From Balanoglossus misakiensis (Eukaryota; Hemichordata): a stretch of DNA of 64,000 nucleotides. How positions within the stretch are numbered: the first letter of the stretch is position 1; each line of letters begins with the position of its first letter. Under the pieces are notes generated by a model. It was not told the DNA's origin, made no database searches, and saw nothing but the letters and a program-made list of their open reading frames with translations. The stretch lies in contig CM082585.2 of assembly GCA_040954595.2 (NCBI GenBank), positions 10,602,001-10,666,000 of the forward strand, written 5' to 3'. The translations under genes were made by a program, and so were the position numbers. This document shows positions 40,222 to 51,704 of this stretch, piece by piece.

Positions 40222-40227
40222 TTTATT
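40222..40227 (-). terminator. Candidate poly(A) signal of IQCG
   Basis: AATAAA on the minus strand, 270 bp downstream of the IQCG stop codon and upstream of the LRCH start region. It is well placed for a short 3'UTR. Confidence 0.55.
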
Positions 40228-40495
40228 TATATACACATTAAATGTACACTGCCATAGATAAAATTCAATCAGAAATCGTGAGAGTTATCTTAGCTATAAA
40301 AAGTGTTTGATTGCTGGTCTGAACACAATGCGGCAAAGAAACAGCAAATATGACATTTCTGCAATGTTTTGTACAAATTATAACAGTATTCCAGCAACTG
40401 ATTTTACTCAGAACCTGCGTGTACACAAAAGACACAATTTGAAAGTTTGGACAAAAAAAAAAAACATTTCAAAGTCTCTGAACATATCAAGTCAT

Positions 40496-43003
40496 CTACT
40501 TCTTCTTCTTTTTCCCCTTCTTCCCAGATTTTTTTCCTTTCTTTCCCTTCTTCTTCTTCTTTTTGCTGTATGGCCCAAGCTGCTTCCGTACCATGATGCC
40601 CCTCCACCAAGACTGAACCTGTGTATGGGAAAAACAAAAGAATTCACAACTGGTACGTTTGGGGGCGTGCTCATAAAGTTGAGAATCAAGCACTTTCGGT
40701 CACAGATTGGTACCTTCAGAGTATTCTACACAACATGAAATAAGCACAGAACACTGACCTTAACAGTGGCTTTGAGTTCCTCTGCTTCTTGCTCAGCTTT
40801 GCGTCTTTCTTTCTCTTTCTCAATACGGTCTTCAACAACAACTTGCTCATACTCTGCATACTAAATATTCATGGTGAAGAAGAAATGATGTCACTTGTTG
40901 AGCTCTATATTTATCTGTATTTGATTTCTTGCTGTGATACAAAAATAATATCATCAAAGTACCATCATTATTTTAAAATGTTTGGAACAGAGCTCACCAA
41001 TTTTGTCAATTCTTGTAACCTTGCAAGGTCATTTGCCTTGGATGCTTTCAAGACATCCAACTCATGCTGCTTGGCGTCCACATCTTTGTCGTACTTCTCC
41101 ATCCAGTATTCCAGTTTCTCTTCCAAGTCCTAGCAACAACAGCAAATGAGAAAGAACTTTCAGTGATTGGATCACATTTAATTAATTGAGATACAGATAT
41201 TCATTGGTTAAAGGTACACAGTCACAGATGCACATTTAGCCACAGTTACCAGAGATCATAAGATTTTCATACACCCTTTTAAAAATATATTGGTAAAGTA
41301 TATGGTCAGCATACTTACAGCATGATGAGTTCTCAAGTATTGCTCAATTTCTTGGTTCACCCTCTCTTCCTCCTCAATCTGTCTGTGCAATTTCTGTTTT
41401 GAAAAAAAAAATAATACCATCAGATTTTTACCGGTTTTGGAAACCATCTATTTCATGTTGTACTATGTTAGAAGTTAGCTTTTCAGTTTATCTAGAGATT
41501 CAGTTTTCTAATGAAATCACCAATAACACATCAGAAAGATTTAGTCACAGCAGAGTACCATGTAAAAGACAGGGAACTGCCCCTCACCTCAATTTCATCC
41601 TTCATTTCATTCTCCGTCAGCAAACATTTCTTCTGCATCTGATTCACGGCAACCTCAGCACCCTTCTTCACGTATTTTCCTTCCATGTTAGTTTTTGCTT
41701 TCATTTCCTGCAGCTGGTCCTTCAAATGGGCGATCATCTCGTTTCTCTGCTGGATCTCGGTTTCTTGTGTCCTTTTCACTTCCACAAGATTCTTTTGCAG
41801 TTGTTTTATCCTTTTACGACCAGCCTCTTCCCTGGAGGAGAGGGTATAGAAAATGTACACTTTAATTAAACCAGCTATGATCATGAAATATTAGTGTCAC
41901 CTTGAAATTTCTGAAAAAGTGATTACTGTGGTTTCTTCCTTACAGTAACAGTAAACACCCCAACTTCTTAATGTACAGTTCCAAAAATGCCATTGAAAAC
42001 AATAGGGTTCAACCACATGTTGGTGATTCGGTAAGGGTTATCTCAACTTACCTGAGGATCATATTTTGTAATTCTGCTTTTTTCTCTTGTTCCGTGGTAA
42101 CAGAGTCAATAAGAGTATCATACGTCTGGTCAGACATCACTTCACTTAAGCAACTCCTAATCACATATTCCAAAAACTGCCTGTGGGTCGAGAAACACAA
42201 AATATTTTACATGTAAAAACTGAGACACATACATGCCCAGTACCGATCAGAACTAAATACTCAATTGGGTTAGCACTCAAGACCAGCTTTAGGTTAGCAT
42301 ATGTAGCATGATGTCACATGTCATTAACCCTCAATGATATGTAGGTCATTTAAGGTCAGGATGCAAAGATTTATTGCAATGAAACATATGCCTGTACATG
42401 TAGGGCAGACAGATTGTAGAATTTAGCTTACCGATCATCTTGAGTTTTCTGAAGATTATCGGCAGTCAAAGGACTCTGTTTTAAACTCTTTGTAAAATGC
42501 TGCGTTGTGTTTCTGATGCCTGCTATTACATCTCCAATTTCTTGGTCAGTGTCTTTCAGCTTGCCAAGGTTGCTTTTACTACCACCTTTGAGTTCATTTC
42601 TCTTGGCTATCAGACCTTCATATCGGTTTTCCAAGTTTTTCTGTGAGTCTACAATTTTACTGATGTCATCATCTACAATCTGCGGAAAGAACGCAAAGAA
42701 ATCTGGTAATATTTGTCTACAAAGGATTTACTGAAATCTCTTTTCAGCTAATTGGACTACAAATATTTGGTTGAAAACATTATGGTATACCCATAGAGGT
42801 ACCAAAAGACCTCCATGGGTACATGTATATCTATAACACTTTTAATTTCAGACTGAAAGATGATGAACAAGATTTACCTCCTCTGCATCTGGTCTTCCTT
42901 CATATGTATTTGGCATAATCCCCCCAAGGACGGTCAACTGATCGGCACAGTCTTCTAAGACTGTGCCAATCATGATGCCATCGATGGGATTCAGCCGCGG
43001 CAT
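40496..43003 (-). CDS. IQCG: IQCG / dynein regulatory complex subunit 9 (DRC9)
   Basis: Subunit of the nexin-dynein regulatory complex of motile cilia; it binds calmodulin through an IQ motif and helps regulate axonemal dynein. The coding exons (minus, all phase-consistent) are 43003-42878, 42679-42432, 42180-42052, 41831-41588, 41393-41319, 41129-40998, 40860-40759 and 40618-40496. The product is 392 residues (human about 443). The N-terminus has VLEDCADQL and IMPNTYEGRP. A long coiled coil follows with the family hallmark AHLKDQLQEMKAKTN and EYWMEKYDKD, then an IQ-like VQSWWRGIMVRKQLG at residues 353-367 and a lysine-rich tail ending in KKKKK. The ATG sits two bases inside exon 2, just after a CAG acceptor, and the upstream exon has a stop in that frame. 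An upstream ATG at 43390 would open a separate frame overlapping the start. The gene is head-to-head with RPL35A. Confidence 0.93.
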
Positions 43004-43174
43004 GGCTGTAACATAAGTTAAGTAAAACAAGTTAGCAATTATGTTGTGAAGGAACTTGAAATACATGTACTTGTACAACATCCCTATGCTGTCCTGGCCT
43101 TCAAGAATCAATCTCTGTCTGACAACCTTCATCATAAAATATACTCCATGACAAATTATTCGTTTAAGACCTAC

Positions 43175-43560
43175 CTGATATGCTTTAGTTACACCAGTAT
43201 TTGTTTGAGCCCACTTTTCTTCGACACAGCAGACGGACAAACTCCAGATCACTGGCTGTAGATTACAGTAGTTCAACTCCCCCAACCAATGTTTACGTCC
43301 GTTTCTAAGAGTCCAAATTTCCCAAAATGCAAAGCGATAATCAACCTCGTTCAAGGGAACACGACCATTTGACATATCCTTGTCGTTCAAACTTTAACAA
43401 TCATGATGAATCTTCTATTTAATCGAGTAACACTATAATTAACTGTACTAAATACCAGCTTTGGTATAGTTTTGCAAGTTAATCCCTAAAAATATGTCTA
43501 GAACATTCTCGGCTGCGTACGTATGAGGTACACATTAGTTTGAGGAATGAAATACAGAAC
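43175..43560 (-). other. IQCG 5' non-coding exon (approximate)
   Basis: A GTAGGT donor after position 43175 would splice to the acceptor at 43006, making the upstream exon untranslated. The 5' end is not determined, but it must lie left of the RPL35A start near 43572. If transcription begins right of 43390, the leader carries an ATG whose frame runs over the main start codon and stops just after it, which could dampen translation. Confidence 0.4.
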
Positions 43561-43605
43561 AAACAAACGGTCTTTTACGGAAGCAGCCATCTTCTCCATC
43601 TGTGG
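43400..43605. promoter_or_regulatory. Bidirectional promoter IQCG / RPL35A
   Basis: The two genes are transcribed divergently from a short common interval. The RPL35A start is marked by a pyrimidine stretch, TCTTTTACGGAAG, at 43571-43583, typical of ribosomal protein (5'TOP) starts. It is followed by a short leader and a GTATGT donor at 43605. The same head-to-head pair occurs in human 3q29. Confidence 0.6.
43572..43604 (+). other. RPL35A 5' non-coding exon (5'TOP leader)
   Basis: The sequence begins CTTTTACGG, contains GCAGCCATCTTCTCC and ends at the donor TGTG|GTATGT. Length and form match the short TOP first exons of ribosomal protein genes. It would splice to the acceptor TTACAG before 43861-43862. 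Confidence 0.55.
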
Positions 43606-43894
43606 TATGTTGTGAAGTTCGACAATCTTCCCTAATTTCAGAACACTTATCTTAAACTTCAACAAAATAATGACGTGATTAAATACTTCGATATATCCCT
43701 ATTAAAGTATGTGATATTGATTTCTCGTCAAAACCCGGCAACATGTCAGATGTGTTGGATAATTATTAGCGGCCCTTGAATGGCGGGGGATGGGGAGCCT
43801 GTCTTATTATGATATTGGCGTGGGTTACACTGAATCGAAAATTGCTCTTATTTTGTTACAGGGGCTGTGCTCGAAGGCTGTTGAAATCGCAACA

Positions 43895-44716
43895 ATGGTT
43901 GCCTCAAAAAGGTGAGAATTCATAGCACTATACTGTAATTATATTTTACCAGTTTGCCAAATTGGCAGTTCAGATGAAACTCAAGAAATGCATCTACCAC
44001 AGTACCAGTGTTAATATTATGGCTGCCTGGGTCACTCCCACTCCAACTAACTTTCACAGTAGGATTGCTAAATGACAACTCATATTGTGTGTCGTGATTT
44101 CATTTCAGGTTATATGCCATGGCAGTGTTTACAGGCTACAAACGTGGTCTGAGGAATCAGACCGAACACACTGCTCTCCTCAGGATTGATGGAGTTAACA
44201 CCAGGAAGGAAACAGATTTCTACCTTGGAAAGAGATGTGCATACGTTTACAAAGCCAGAATGTAAGTTGGCGCGATCTAAATGCCATGCAGGACTTCACA
44301 GTGTTACAAAAAGTCCACTTTTATACTAGACGTGTATATATACCCATTTCTTGAACTATCAAAAGTGCCAGGATGTAAAAGTCTCACGGCTAATAATCTT
44401 GATGATAAACTTTCTTCACAGTAAGACAAAGACACCTGGCAGAGAGAAGCCAACAAATGTGCGAGTTATCTGGGGCAAGGTGATCAGACCACATGGAAAA
44501 AGTGGTGCTGTCAGAGCCAAGTTCAGGAGAAATCTTCCAGCTAAGGCTATGGGAAGGAGAATTAGAGTTGTAAGTATACACTGAATTGGTATCTCTCCTG
44601 AAATCGGTATCATAACTCGAGTCTGGTAAATGTCAGGTGATATGGTGATCAAATCAACAAACAACTGACATTTTTGACTTTTTTTTTTACAGATGCTGTA
44701 CCCATCAAGGATCTAA
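43895..44716 (+). CDS. RPL35A: 60S ribosomal protein eL33 (RPL35A)
   Basis: Protein of the large ribosomal subunit, essential for 60S assembly. The coding exons are 43895-43911, 44109-44261, 44422-44569 and 44693-44716, all with consistent phase. They give 113 residues, close to the human 110. Family signatures are [44 protein letters not shown] and the terminus MLYPSRI. The first coding exon supplies only five codons plus two bases, and the last exon only seven codons plus the stop. It is divergent from IQCG and convergent with the unrecognised gene at 45.3-46.8 kb. Confidence 0.98.
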
Positions 44717-44769
44717 AGAAAGAGCTACTTTTTTGAAATGTAATTATGTTTCACAGAAGTTGGGTCTGG

Positions 44770-44775
44770 AATAAA
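44770..44775 (+). terminator. Poly(A) signal of RPL35A
   Basis: AATAAA 54 bp after the stop codon, giving the very short 3'UTR usual for ribosomal protein genes. Confidence 0.8.
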
Positions 44776-45114
44776 TTTTTGAGAGCCAAGTGAAAGTTTT
44801 GTCTGTTTCTGTTATATCTATACGGTGAGAATGGTCTTCAACAGACAGCTTAAGTTCTTAATATACATAACACTCTGAAAAACATGCTTCACATGTCAAA
44901 CACTGAGCGAGGAGTCATGGTCCAAGCAGAAAATTTTTTATACCTGTACAAACTCCCCTTTGCAAATATGCATAGAGAGTTACCATAACTAGCGCCCTCG
45001 GTGACCAAACTGTTATGAGCCTTTTCTTTTACCCTTTTTACGGGACTGATTAGAAAAAGCCCATAACGTAAATTTTACATAGGTAAAAGTGAACACTGAC
45101 CGTCAACATAAAAC

Positions 45115-45120
45115 TTTATT
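45115..45120 (-). terminator. Candidate poly(A) signal of the 475-residue gene
   Basis: AATAAA on the minus strand, about 190 bp downstream of the predicted stop at 45308. It leaves about 300 bp to the convergent RPL35A end. Confidence 0.5.
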
Positions 45121-45307
45121 AGTTCATTCAGTTATATTAAATGACAACATAATTCTCTTGTAGGATGCCACATATTTTTAAGCGTGGGATGCATATTTGG
45201 GTTAATTGGTGGCCTAAATGTAGGATTAGAAAATTCAGCATTTTCCCAGTAAGTGTCTCTCTCGTGACCAGCTAGCTTGCAAATGACATCATATCGTGGA
45301 AACCAAT

Positions 45308-46848
45308 TTACCAGAGCTGAGTGATGCCTGCCTTTGCGCACAAAGCGTGGACTTCTCGCCATAGTTCCCAACATTCCTGGCAATGGCAGTCTGTAGTGTT
45401 GTAGAAACCGTCTTTTACGAACTTGCTTAACTCCAATGCGTCTCTCTGCATCTCTTCGATTACGTCCGTTGAATTTTCTGGAAACGGGAAGACATTTTTG
45501 TTAACAAACTGCTAATAAATTTTCTCGGACTTCATGTGAGTGACTTTTTACATGTCTATTGATAGCACCGTAACACATTTCACTATTCACCTGTTGGATA
45601 AAAGTTATGGTCTGGCTCCGAAGACATTCGTCGCATTTTGTTTGGTTTCGGAAATAACTCTCTCCGTATCGACCTCTTTGTCGGAGCTTCATTCTCTCCC
45701 GACGCCGTGCGTCGTTCAAAGATTTCAGCTTCGCAGTCCTGATTGCTGACGGTCGGCCATCCCAACGTCAACTCCAGTGAGAATTCCCTGTAACCCGTCT
45801 CTTTCGGAGTCATGATCGGACTTTTTGACGTGCACCAAGTCACAGTCGTTCCGGTGCCGACGTCTCTGTCTTGCGGTTTTATCCTCTTCCCCGGGGTCAC
45901 GCTCAAGAAATCCAACTTCCAGTCGTATGGAGAAGGCTGTCGAGTTTGGTTCACGACGTATTCTCCTATAATTTTGGCTAAATCTATGTTTCTTCGTTTG
46001 ATTAATGGCTCGACGTTTTCGTTCCCTAGCATGGGTGAGGGTTTCTCCCGATCGCCCTCGCCTTCTTTCAACGGAGTAACGAATGAACACGGCTTATAAG
46101 GGGGAGGTGTTGAAAGTCCGACAAAGTTGGATGGACGGGGCTGCCTCCTCCAGTATTCATGAGTCCGCATGGAGAATACTTTCTGGTCGTAACATCTTGA
46201 TGATTTGTAGTTTGTGACCAGCGAAACGGGCGCGGGCTGAGTGTTGCCCGACGTGAAAGTCACGTTCATATCAGAGATGCGGTTCAGACGTCCCAGTTCA
46301 TAAACATCTTTCTTGTGCGTCTCATTCCGACTACCACTTTTCACAATCTTTCCGTTATGGGAGACATAACTTTTTTGGTTGTCTGTTAGAAGGCTCACAG
46401 CAAGAGTTGAAGTCCGTCCTCCCAGTCCGACTTTTTTGAGAAACGCGTCAGATTCCTTAACAGCGATTTTTTCCCTTCCTAAACCAGGTTGTCTTGTGGA
46501 TGTTTTGGACACGCTCACTCGGGGTTCGTTTCTTCGGGCTACGTACACAAACCTGACAGGGACCGCAATAGTTCTACCGTGGTGTAGGCCTAAGGATGGC
46601 AAGCTACGATCGTCTTTAACGTTCACTTGCCGAAGCACTGGCGGAGAGCTGATGTACCCGTAGCAATTCTGATGCGATGACGTTCTGAAATCCGACTCGG
46701 AAGGAGATCGGATTGGCGACACGGAACTCGACGGCGAACTACTATCTCCATCGCTTCCGTCAAAATAGTGTGTCGGACGTGGCACCCGATCATTCACGTA
46801 GGATGCACATCCCAGGCTTTGAAAGGCATTGATGCCAACCACAGCCAT
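45308..46848 (-). CDS. Unrecognised 475-residue protein
   Basis: Two exons, 46848-45591 and 45477-45308 (donor GTGAAT, acceptor TTTCCAG, phase 1). The first exon codes for 419 mostly disordered, Ser/Pro/Arg-rich residues, with a serine-rich patch near 30-55. A possibly ordered stretch near RRNIDLAKIIGEYVVNQTR is followed by a basic region with RSIRRELFPKPNKMRR near the end of the exon. In the frame set by splicing, exon 2 adds a compact C-terminus with an amphipathic helix and a Cys/Trp-rich motif (DCHCQECWELW), ending at TAA. The other frame of exon 2 is longer but arginine-rich and phase-incompatible. I do not recognise the family. A TCACGTGA palindrome lies about 280 bp upstream of the ATG. 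Confidence 0.6.
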
Positions 46849-47170
46849 CAGGAAATCACCGCAGAGAAATTGCCTAGCCTACAGGTAGGCAAGGCCTCAT
46901 CTCCTAAATGACCAACGGTCCCCCTATCATGTCCCGACAGAAACGACGACTCCGCCAAAACTTTTTTAAACTCAAGAATCAGCTGATAACCTTCTAGAAA
47001 TATTCGAATCGATGCACGCGTAATATATGTCACGCAGAAATCGTTACATTCTGTGCGCATCCACCATGTCTACGTCTATGGAAGTCTTTGCCCGCGCGAG
47101 TTTCGTCTTCGCTGAACACTGCGTCTCACGTGACTAAGCAAGACGCGTCACGAAGATAAGACGCACACAC

Positions 47171-47256
47171 GGTTGGCGTATGTGAAAAGTTCGTAACCGC
47201 ATGGTCATTTCAAAACTAAGACTCGCCTTTTTGACCATATATAGACATGTGTAAAT
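47171..47256. repeat. Dispersed repeat, copy 1 (left of the NHL gene)
   Basis: About 85 bp that resembles 51705-51797 in direct orientation. The shared frame runs from a GGTGGC-like start through TGAAAAGT..CGCAACC to ACCATATATAGACAT. The copies differ at roughly a quarter of positions by eye, so they are old. The two copies flank the NHL gene. Confidence 0.5.
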
Positions 47257-47549
47257 TATTGATGATTGTACACCTTTAATTAACTTGTTCACAATTACAC
47301 GTACAGCCACAATCACACCTTGCACCCATCAGTCAGCCTAACTGGACCAATCTAAGTTTGGACGTAAAATCATGAAAATTTTACAAAAGTAGCAGCTCGA
47401 GAGGATGTGAGCAATTAGGTCTAAAATGTCAGTGCAGTGTTACACTGAATTACAAAATTTAAAAAAATGCAAAAACTTCTACATTATACATAATTCTGAA
47501 GTGCAATTTTTCTGTGAGATTTTCTGCCTTCAATACATTGCTATGACTC

Positions 47550-50500
47550 TTACACCTTGGATAGATAACGGCGCCCTCTACGCCGACATATGACAGTGAA
47601 AAGAAGAGCGAAGAACAGAATAAAAGTGAGCGAAAGAAATGCAGTCCCCGCATGACCTTCCTTGAATGATGAAATGACCTTTTCCACTGAAATAAACAAA
47701 AAAATAAGATAAAATAAGATATTGAAGAATTATAATGAAAATAAAAATGACCAGTGCAGAGATTGTGTGTCAGGACATTTTTAAAAGTTGGTGATCAGAA
47801 CAGAGGGGGAAAGGACGAGATATTAATTACCTGTAATTGTACCCGGTGGCGCAATTTTGGACCCAATGGCACTGATACTACGAACACGATGGTTGTACTG
47901 ACAAAGAAAAAAAACACACCAAAGAATTGAAGTAACATGATACAGGAACTTGAATTTTCAACATTTCAATGTCAACATTTACATGTGCATCTGAAATCAT
48001 TAACAATGCAATATATGTATTTGAATTTGGTATTTGGTATTAGCGCAATAAATTTTTTTGTATGTGACGCAGATAAACATCTCACCTGATCTGTTATGTA
48101 TATGATTTTATTTGCTTCATCGTAAGTCATTCCAGTGGGATGAAAAAATTGAGCTTCGTCTCCAACTCCATCAGACAGACCCTCGTGACCCCCAACAAAA
48201 AGTTTGACTTTACCTGATTAAATAATAAAATAGTCTTACATGTCAATGACATTAATTGTCTGTCATGGAAACCAAACACCATAACATTGTGGTTGCCATC
48301 ACTGTGACAAAATGTATACAACTTAAAAAACTTTGTGATTTTCATTTCATGAGAGACAAAATTCAGATGAGAAAAAGGAATTTGAGGCCCACCTTCTTCA
48401 TTGACTGCCCGGATACAATTATTATCCTTAAAAGGAAACAAAGTGACAGCTTTAAAATACAATGATTTGACAAAGGACGTGAAGTTCTCTCTTAGTTACG
48501 CCACATTTGTGAAGGAATTAGCATTCTTGAGCATCCAGGACGCATAGAAACGAGAAGCAAGATGTGGCATCTCAAATCACTCCTTATCGAAGACGACAAT
48601 GAAACTGGCAACAACAGAGCCATGTCATTGTACAAGATAATTTTAACAGATGCTGTATGCAAATATGAAACCGCAGATGCTTTGGACTTAAGTGGAAAAA
48701 ATACTTACAAATTCCACGACGTAAAGTACTTTATATTCAGTGTCGTAGGCCATTCCCTCTGGATAGTTGAATAAGGCGTGTGTACCAATGCCATCAACGA
48801 AACCAGGCTGACCACTTCCAACAAAAGTTGTTACAGAGTCTGAAAATAAAACGAAGTCAAATGAAACAATAAGCAAAAGTCCGGATAAATTAGTCATGAT
48901 TTAATTGTGTATGGTTACCGCTGTTATTGTGCAAAACTGAATTTTGAAACTAAAAATAATATGAGTATAACCAAAAAACAAAACTTACGATCAGTAAGGT
49001 CTATAAGCCTTAAGACGTGATTGTACTGAAATGGAAGACAGAAAAATAGGAACTTATTCACAGTAGTTAAGAAGTGTAGGAATTCATAGGGTGACTTGGT
49101 GAACAAGCTACTACGAAACCGCAATTCTGCCATTTTCTGGAAGGATTTATCTTGTGCAAACAACCAACAATCTGGCACAAGACTGCACCAACAGGCCAAA
49201 TGTCCACTCACGTGATCAGCAACAAAGAGGCGAAAACCATCCGGGTCGATGGTTACACCAGCCGGGTGGTAGAATGTAGCTGCCCTCCCCTTGCCATTCT
49301 TAAATCCCTTCGACCCACCAGCCACTGTGGTCACTTCACCGTCAGGCAGACTCACTTCACGTATAGCGTGGTTGTCCTGTAATAACATATTTCATACAAG
49401 AAAGTACAGATGACATACAAATAGAAAAGACGGGTACAAGTTGATTTCAGACACGTGTATTCCTTAGAAATTGTGACACAATGAAATAACCAAGTTCTAT
49501 CACCCAGGCTTACCGTATCAGCCACAAAGAACCGGTCTTTGTGGATGTGATCCACAGCTACTGCCTGTGGATTGGAAAAAGCGGCATTTGTACCTTTCCC
49601 ATCTACGTGTTCCTCATGGCCGTTGCCAACGAATGTTGTAACTTCACCTGTGGGGGGACATATGATGGCCATATTATATTGTGTGTGGGAGGACTGACAC
49701 ATAAGAACAGCTGGCTAATTTGTATAGATATAACAACACTGCAGTTATAACATTGTCAATCAAGCTTTATATCAAGCAAAGGAGACTTTGATCAAACATT
49801 TCATTCACTGGTTCTCACCTGTTTCAACATCCATGGACCGTATTCGATTATTGCCCTGTAATGTATAAATCAGTCCATTAATTTCTTACGAAGGTTTTCA
49901 AGATAATACTGAAGCACAGGAATCAGCTGTTATCAGCAGAATATGATTAGAGATTAATTAACAGGAATCTCATGGCTGTGTAAAAGTTTCAAAACAAAGA
50001 GTACAGATATTACTTACACTGTCACAGACGAACAACGTTCTTGAATTTCGATGCAAAGACATCCCTGCGAAAAGAGGATTGATTTTTTGTTTTCAATTTC
50101 TGAAAAATAACTTTGAACAATCCACGGACCACTATCAACCAAATGTCACAATTTGAACCCAAAAAGTGTCTATACCCACCTGCCGGGTGGTAAAACAATG
50201 CTTTTTCTCCAACCCCATCCTGATAGCCTTGTGGACCACCAGCTAGAGTTGTCACGTGACCTGTTGAAAAAAAAGAATCAAATATTATTGTTTGCTATTT
50301 CTACTTCTCTGGAGCCACTGTTGACATTTCCTAGATCAGACAAAAAACCATGCTAACATTAACCACAATGGTTTTAATTTGCTGATTGATTTTCTGAAGA
50401 TTTGCTGTACTTGCGATCCACTTTGAGTAACAAACAATCTACAAACCTGTCTTGATATCAAGTTTTCGAATTGTGTCATAAGGGTTCTTGCTATGACGAC

Positions 50501-51183
50501 AGCCCTGGATAATAAAAAATACGACTTATTATGGGTACAAAAAATTGTGAAATTATAAATTCTCTCTGCTATCTTTTTTTCAGAGGGAGGGGCAATATAC
50601 AAACATCTTGGAAGAGCCAATTCCCAGTCTGGTTGGTCTTTTAACCCTTTCACAATGGTTTGGTCCAAATCTATTGTTTTCTATGGAAAAGTTGGATCTC
50701 TACAGAGGGAACTGGGGGTGAAAGGTTACTAAAGTGCTTGGGGGCAACTCACACAATCGCCAACGTATAAAACATTTCTGAAGGGGTCATATGCAATGCC
50801 CCATGGGTAGTGAAATCTTGCGTTGTGTGTCTTGCCATCACGTGATTCTGAGCCATCACCGATGCACTCCTTTTCCTTTGTCCCATGTGGAAATCCACCC
50901 CCTGCCACTGTGGCCACCACCCCTGCAAGATATAATGGAATGACTCGCTTGTAACCTTTCATCCAGCAGCACAAAAATAACTTAATCATAAATATATTTA
51001 CATAAATTATCACAAATCTGCTGCATGTCCAATCACTCCCCCCCCCCCCCCCAAAAAAAATAAAAAATTGAAGAAAGATTCCTCTCAAGCAGCTGTTTTA
51101 TCATATTACTTACTTGGTGTGGCAACTACAGGTGAGAAACTTGCAAAGGTTATTATAATGAATAGAGTACGAGAAATGGCCAT
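47550..51183 (-). CDS. Membrane-anchored six-bladed NHL-repeat protein
   Basis: Predicted type I membrane protein of 431 residues whose ectodomain is a six-bladed NHL beta-propeller. Fourteen exons (minus): 51183-51114, 50922-50753, 50504-50447, 50260-50180, 50064-50018, 49855-49819, 49647-49514, 49376-49212, 49025-48989, 48839-48709, 48426-48393, 48213-48086, 47897-47831, 47686-47550. All phases agree. Residues 1-22 form a signal peptide (ISRTLFIIITFASFSPVVA). Each blade reads about GxVTTxAGG...DGxGxxAxFxxPxGxxxD...xLFVAD, followed by an NNxIRxxD linker. The C-terminus has one membrane segment (about 401-420) followed by RRRGRR and a very short cytoplasmic tail. NHL propellers usually bind proteins, RNA or glycans; this one is likely extracellular or luminal. 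No RING, B-box, thioredoxin or amidating-enzyme domain is attached. Close vertebrate equivalent unknown to me. Confidence 0.8.
50641..50728. repeat. Short TTAA/AACCCTTTCAC inverted-end repeat, copy 2
   Basis: TTAACCCTTTCAC at the left end and GGTGAAAGGTTA at the right end, with the same central sequence as the copies at 33967-34057 and 61513-61604. It lies in an intron of the NHL gene, 24 bp from exon 50753. Confidence 0.65.
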
Positions 51184-51704
51184 TGTATCCAGAAAAGGGC
51201 GTCTAATATACAAGATGAATAAACCCAGGGAACAGCTGCCTCTTGGCAAGATAGTCTGGTTTGTCGGGGGAAAAAAAGAAAAGAAGAGAAAAGTTACAAA
51301 TAAAATCTGGAACATGAAGTTATATTTTGTAATAAAATAAATCCCAAATCATGTAGCTACTAGTATGTAGTGTATGGAACGCAGTTACATTTCGAAAGGA
51401 AAGTAAAATCGTACTCATTTGTGCCATTTGCATGTGTTTATAGACATAAGGTGACTTGATTTCGGCTCTGAGTGTTCAGATCTAGAGGACAGAAACAATG
51501 GCATCCCACGAACACATAATTGGCATAGTAGCTATCTCATGACACACCCAACTCACTATCATGAAATGATACCTGGAAATCCGGTTGTGAGCACAGCAAG
51601 TCTGGATTCAGTCGTATCTCAAAGGTGTGAGGTCACCTTGACCTCTGCAAATTTAACCACTGTTACCATTGAAAACTGAATTATAGCCAATCAAAGATTT
51701 TCAG

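Noticed and set aside
40307-40738. 143-codon plus-strand open frame
   Set aside because: Antisense to the lysine-rich last exon of IQCG; the Leu/Phe runs are the complement of the AAG repeats.
44628-44673. AAATGTCA/TGACATTT stem with C-box-like and CTGA motifs in RPL35A intron 3, considered as a C/D snoRNA
   Set aside because: Only 46 nt long and the C box is a poor match, so it is too short and too weak for a snoRNA.
45132-45480. Longer alternative frame of exon 2 of the unrecognised gene, ending CCHLI (a possible CaaX-like end)
   Set aside because: The phase set by the exon 1 donor selects the other frame; the longer one is arginine-rich like a shadow frame. A prenylation signal would also need aliphatic residues where His stands.
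50251-50258. Perfect CACGTG palindrome within an NHL exon
   Set aside because: It encodes conserved blade residues (HVT), so coding constraint explains it; no regulatory claim is warranted.
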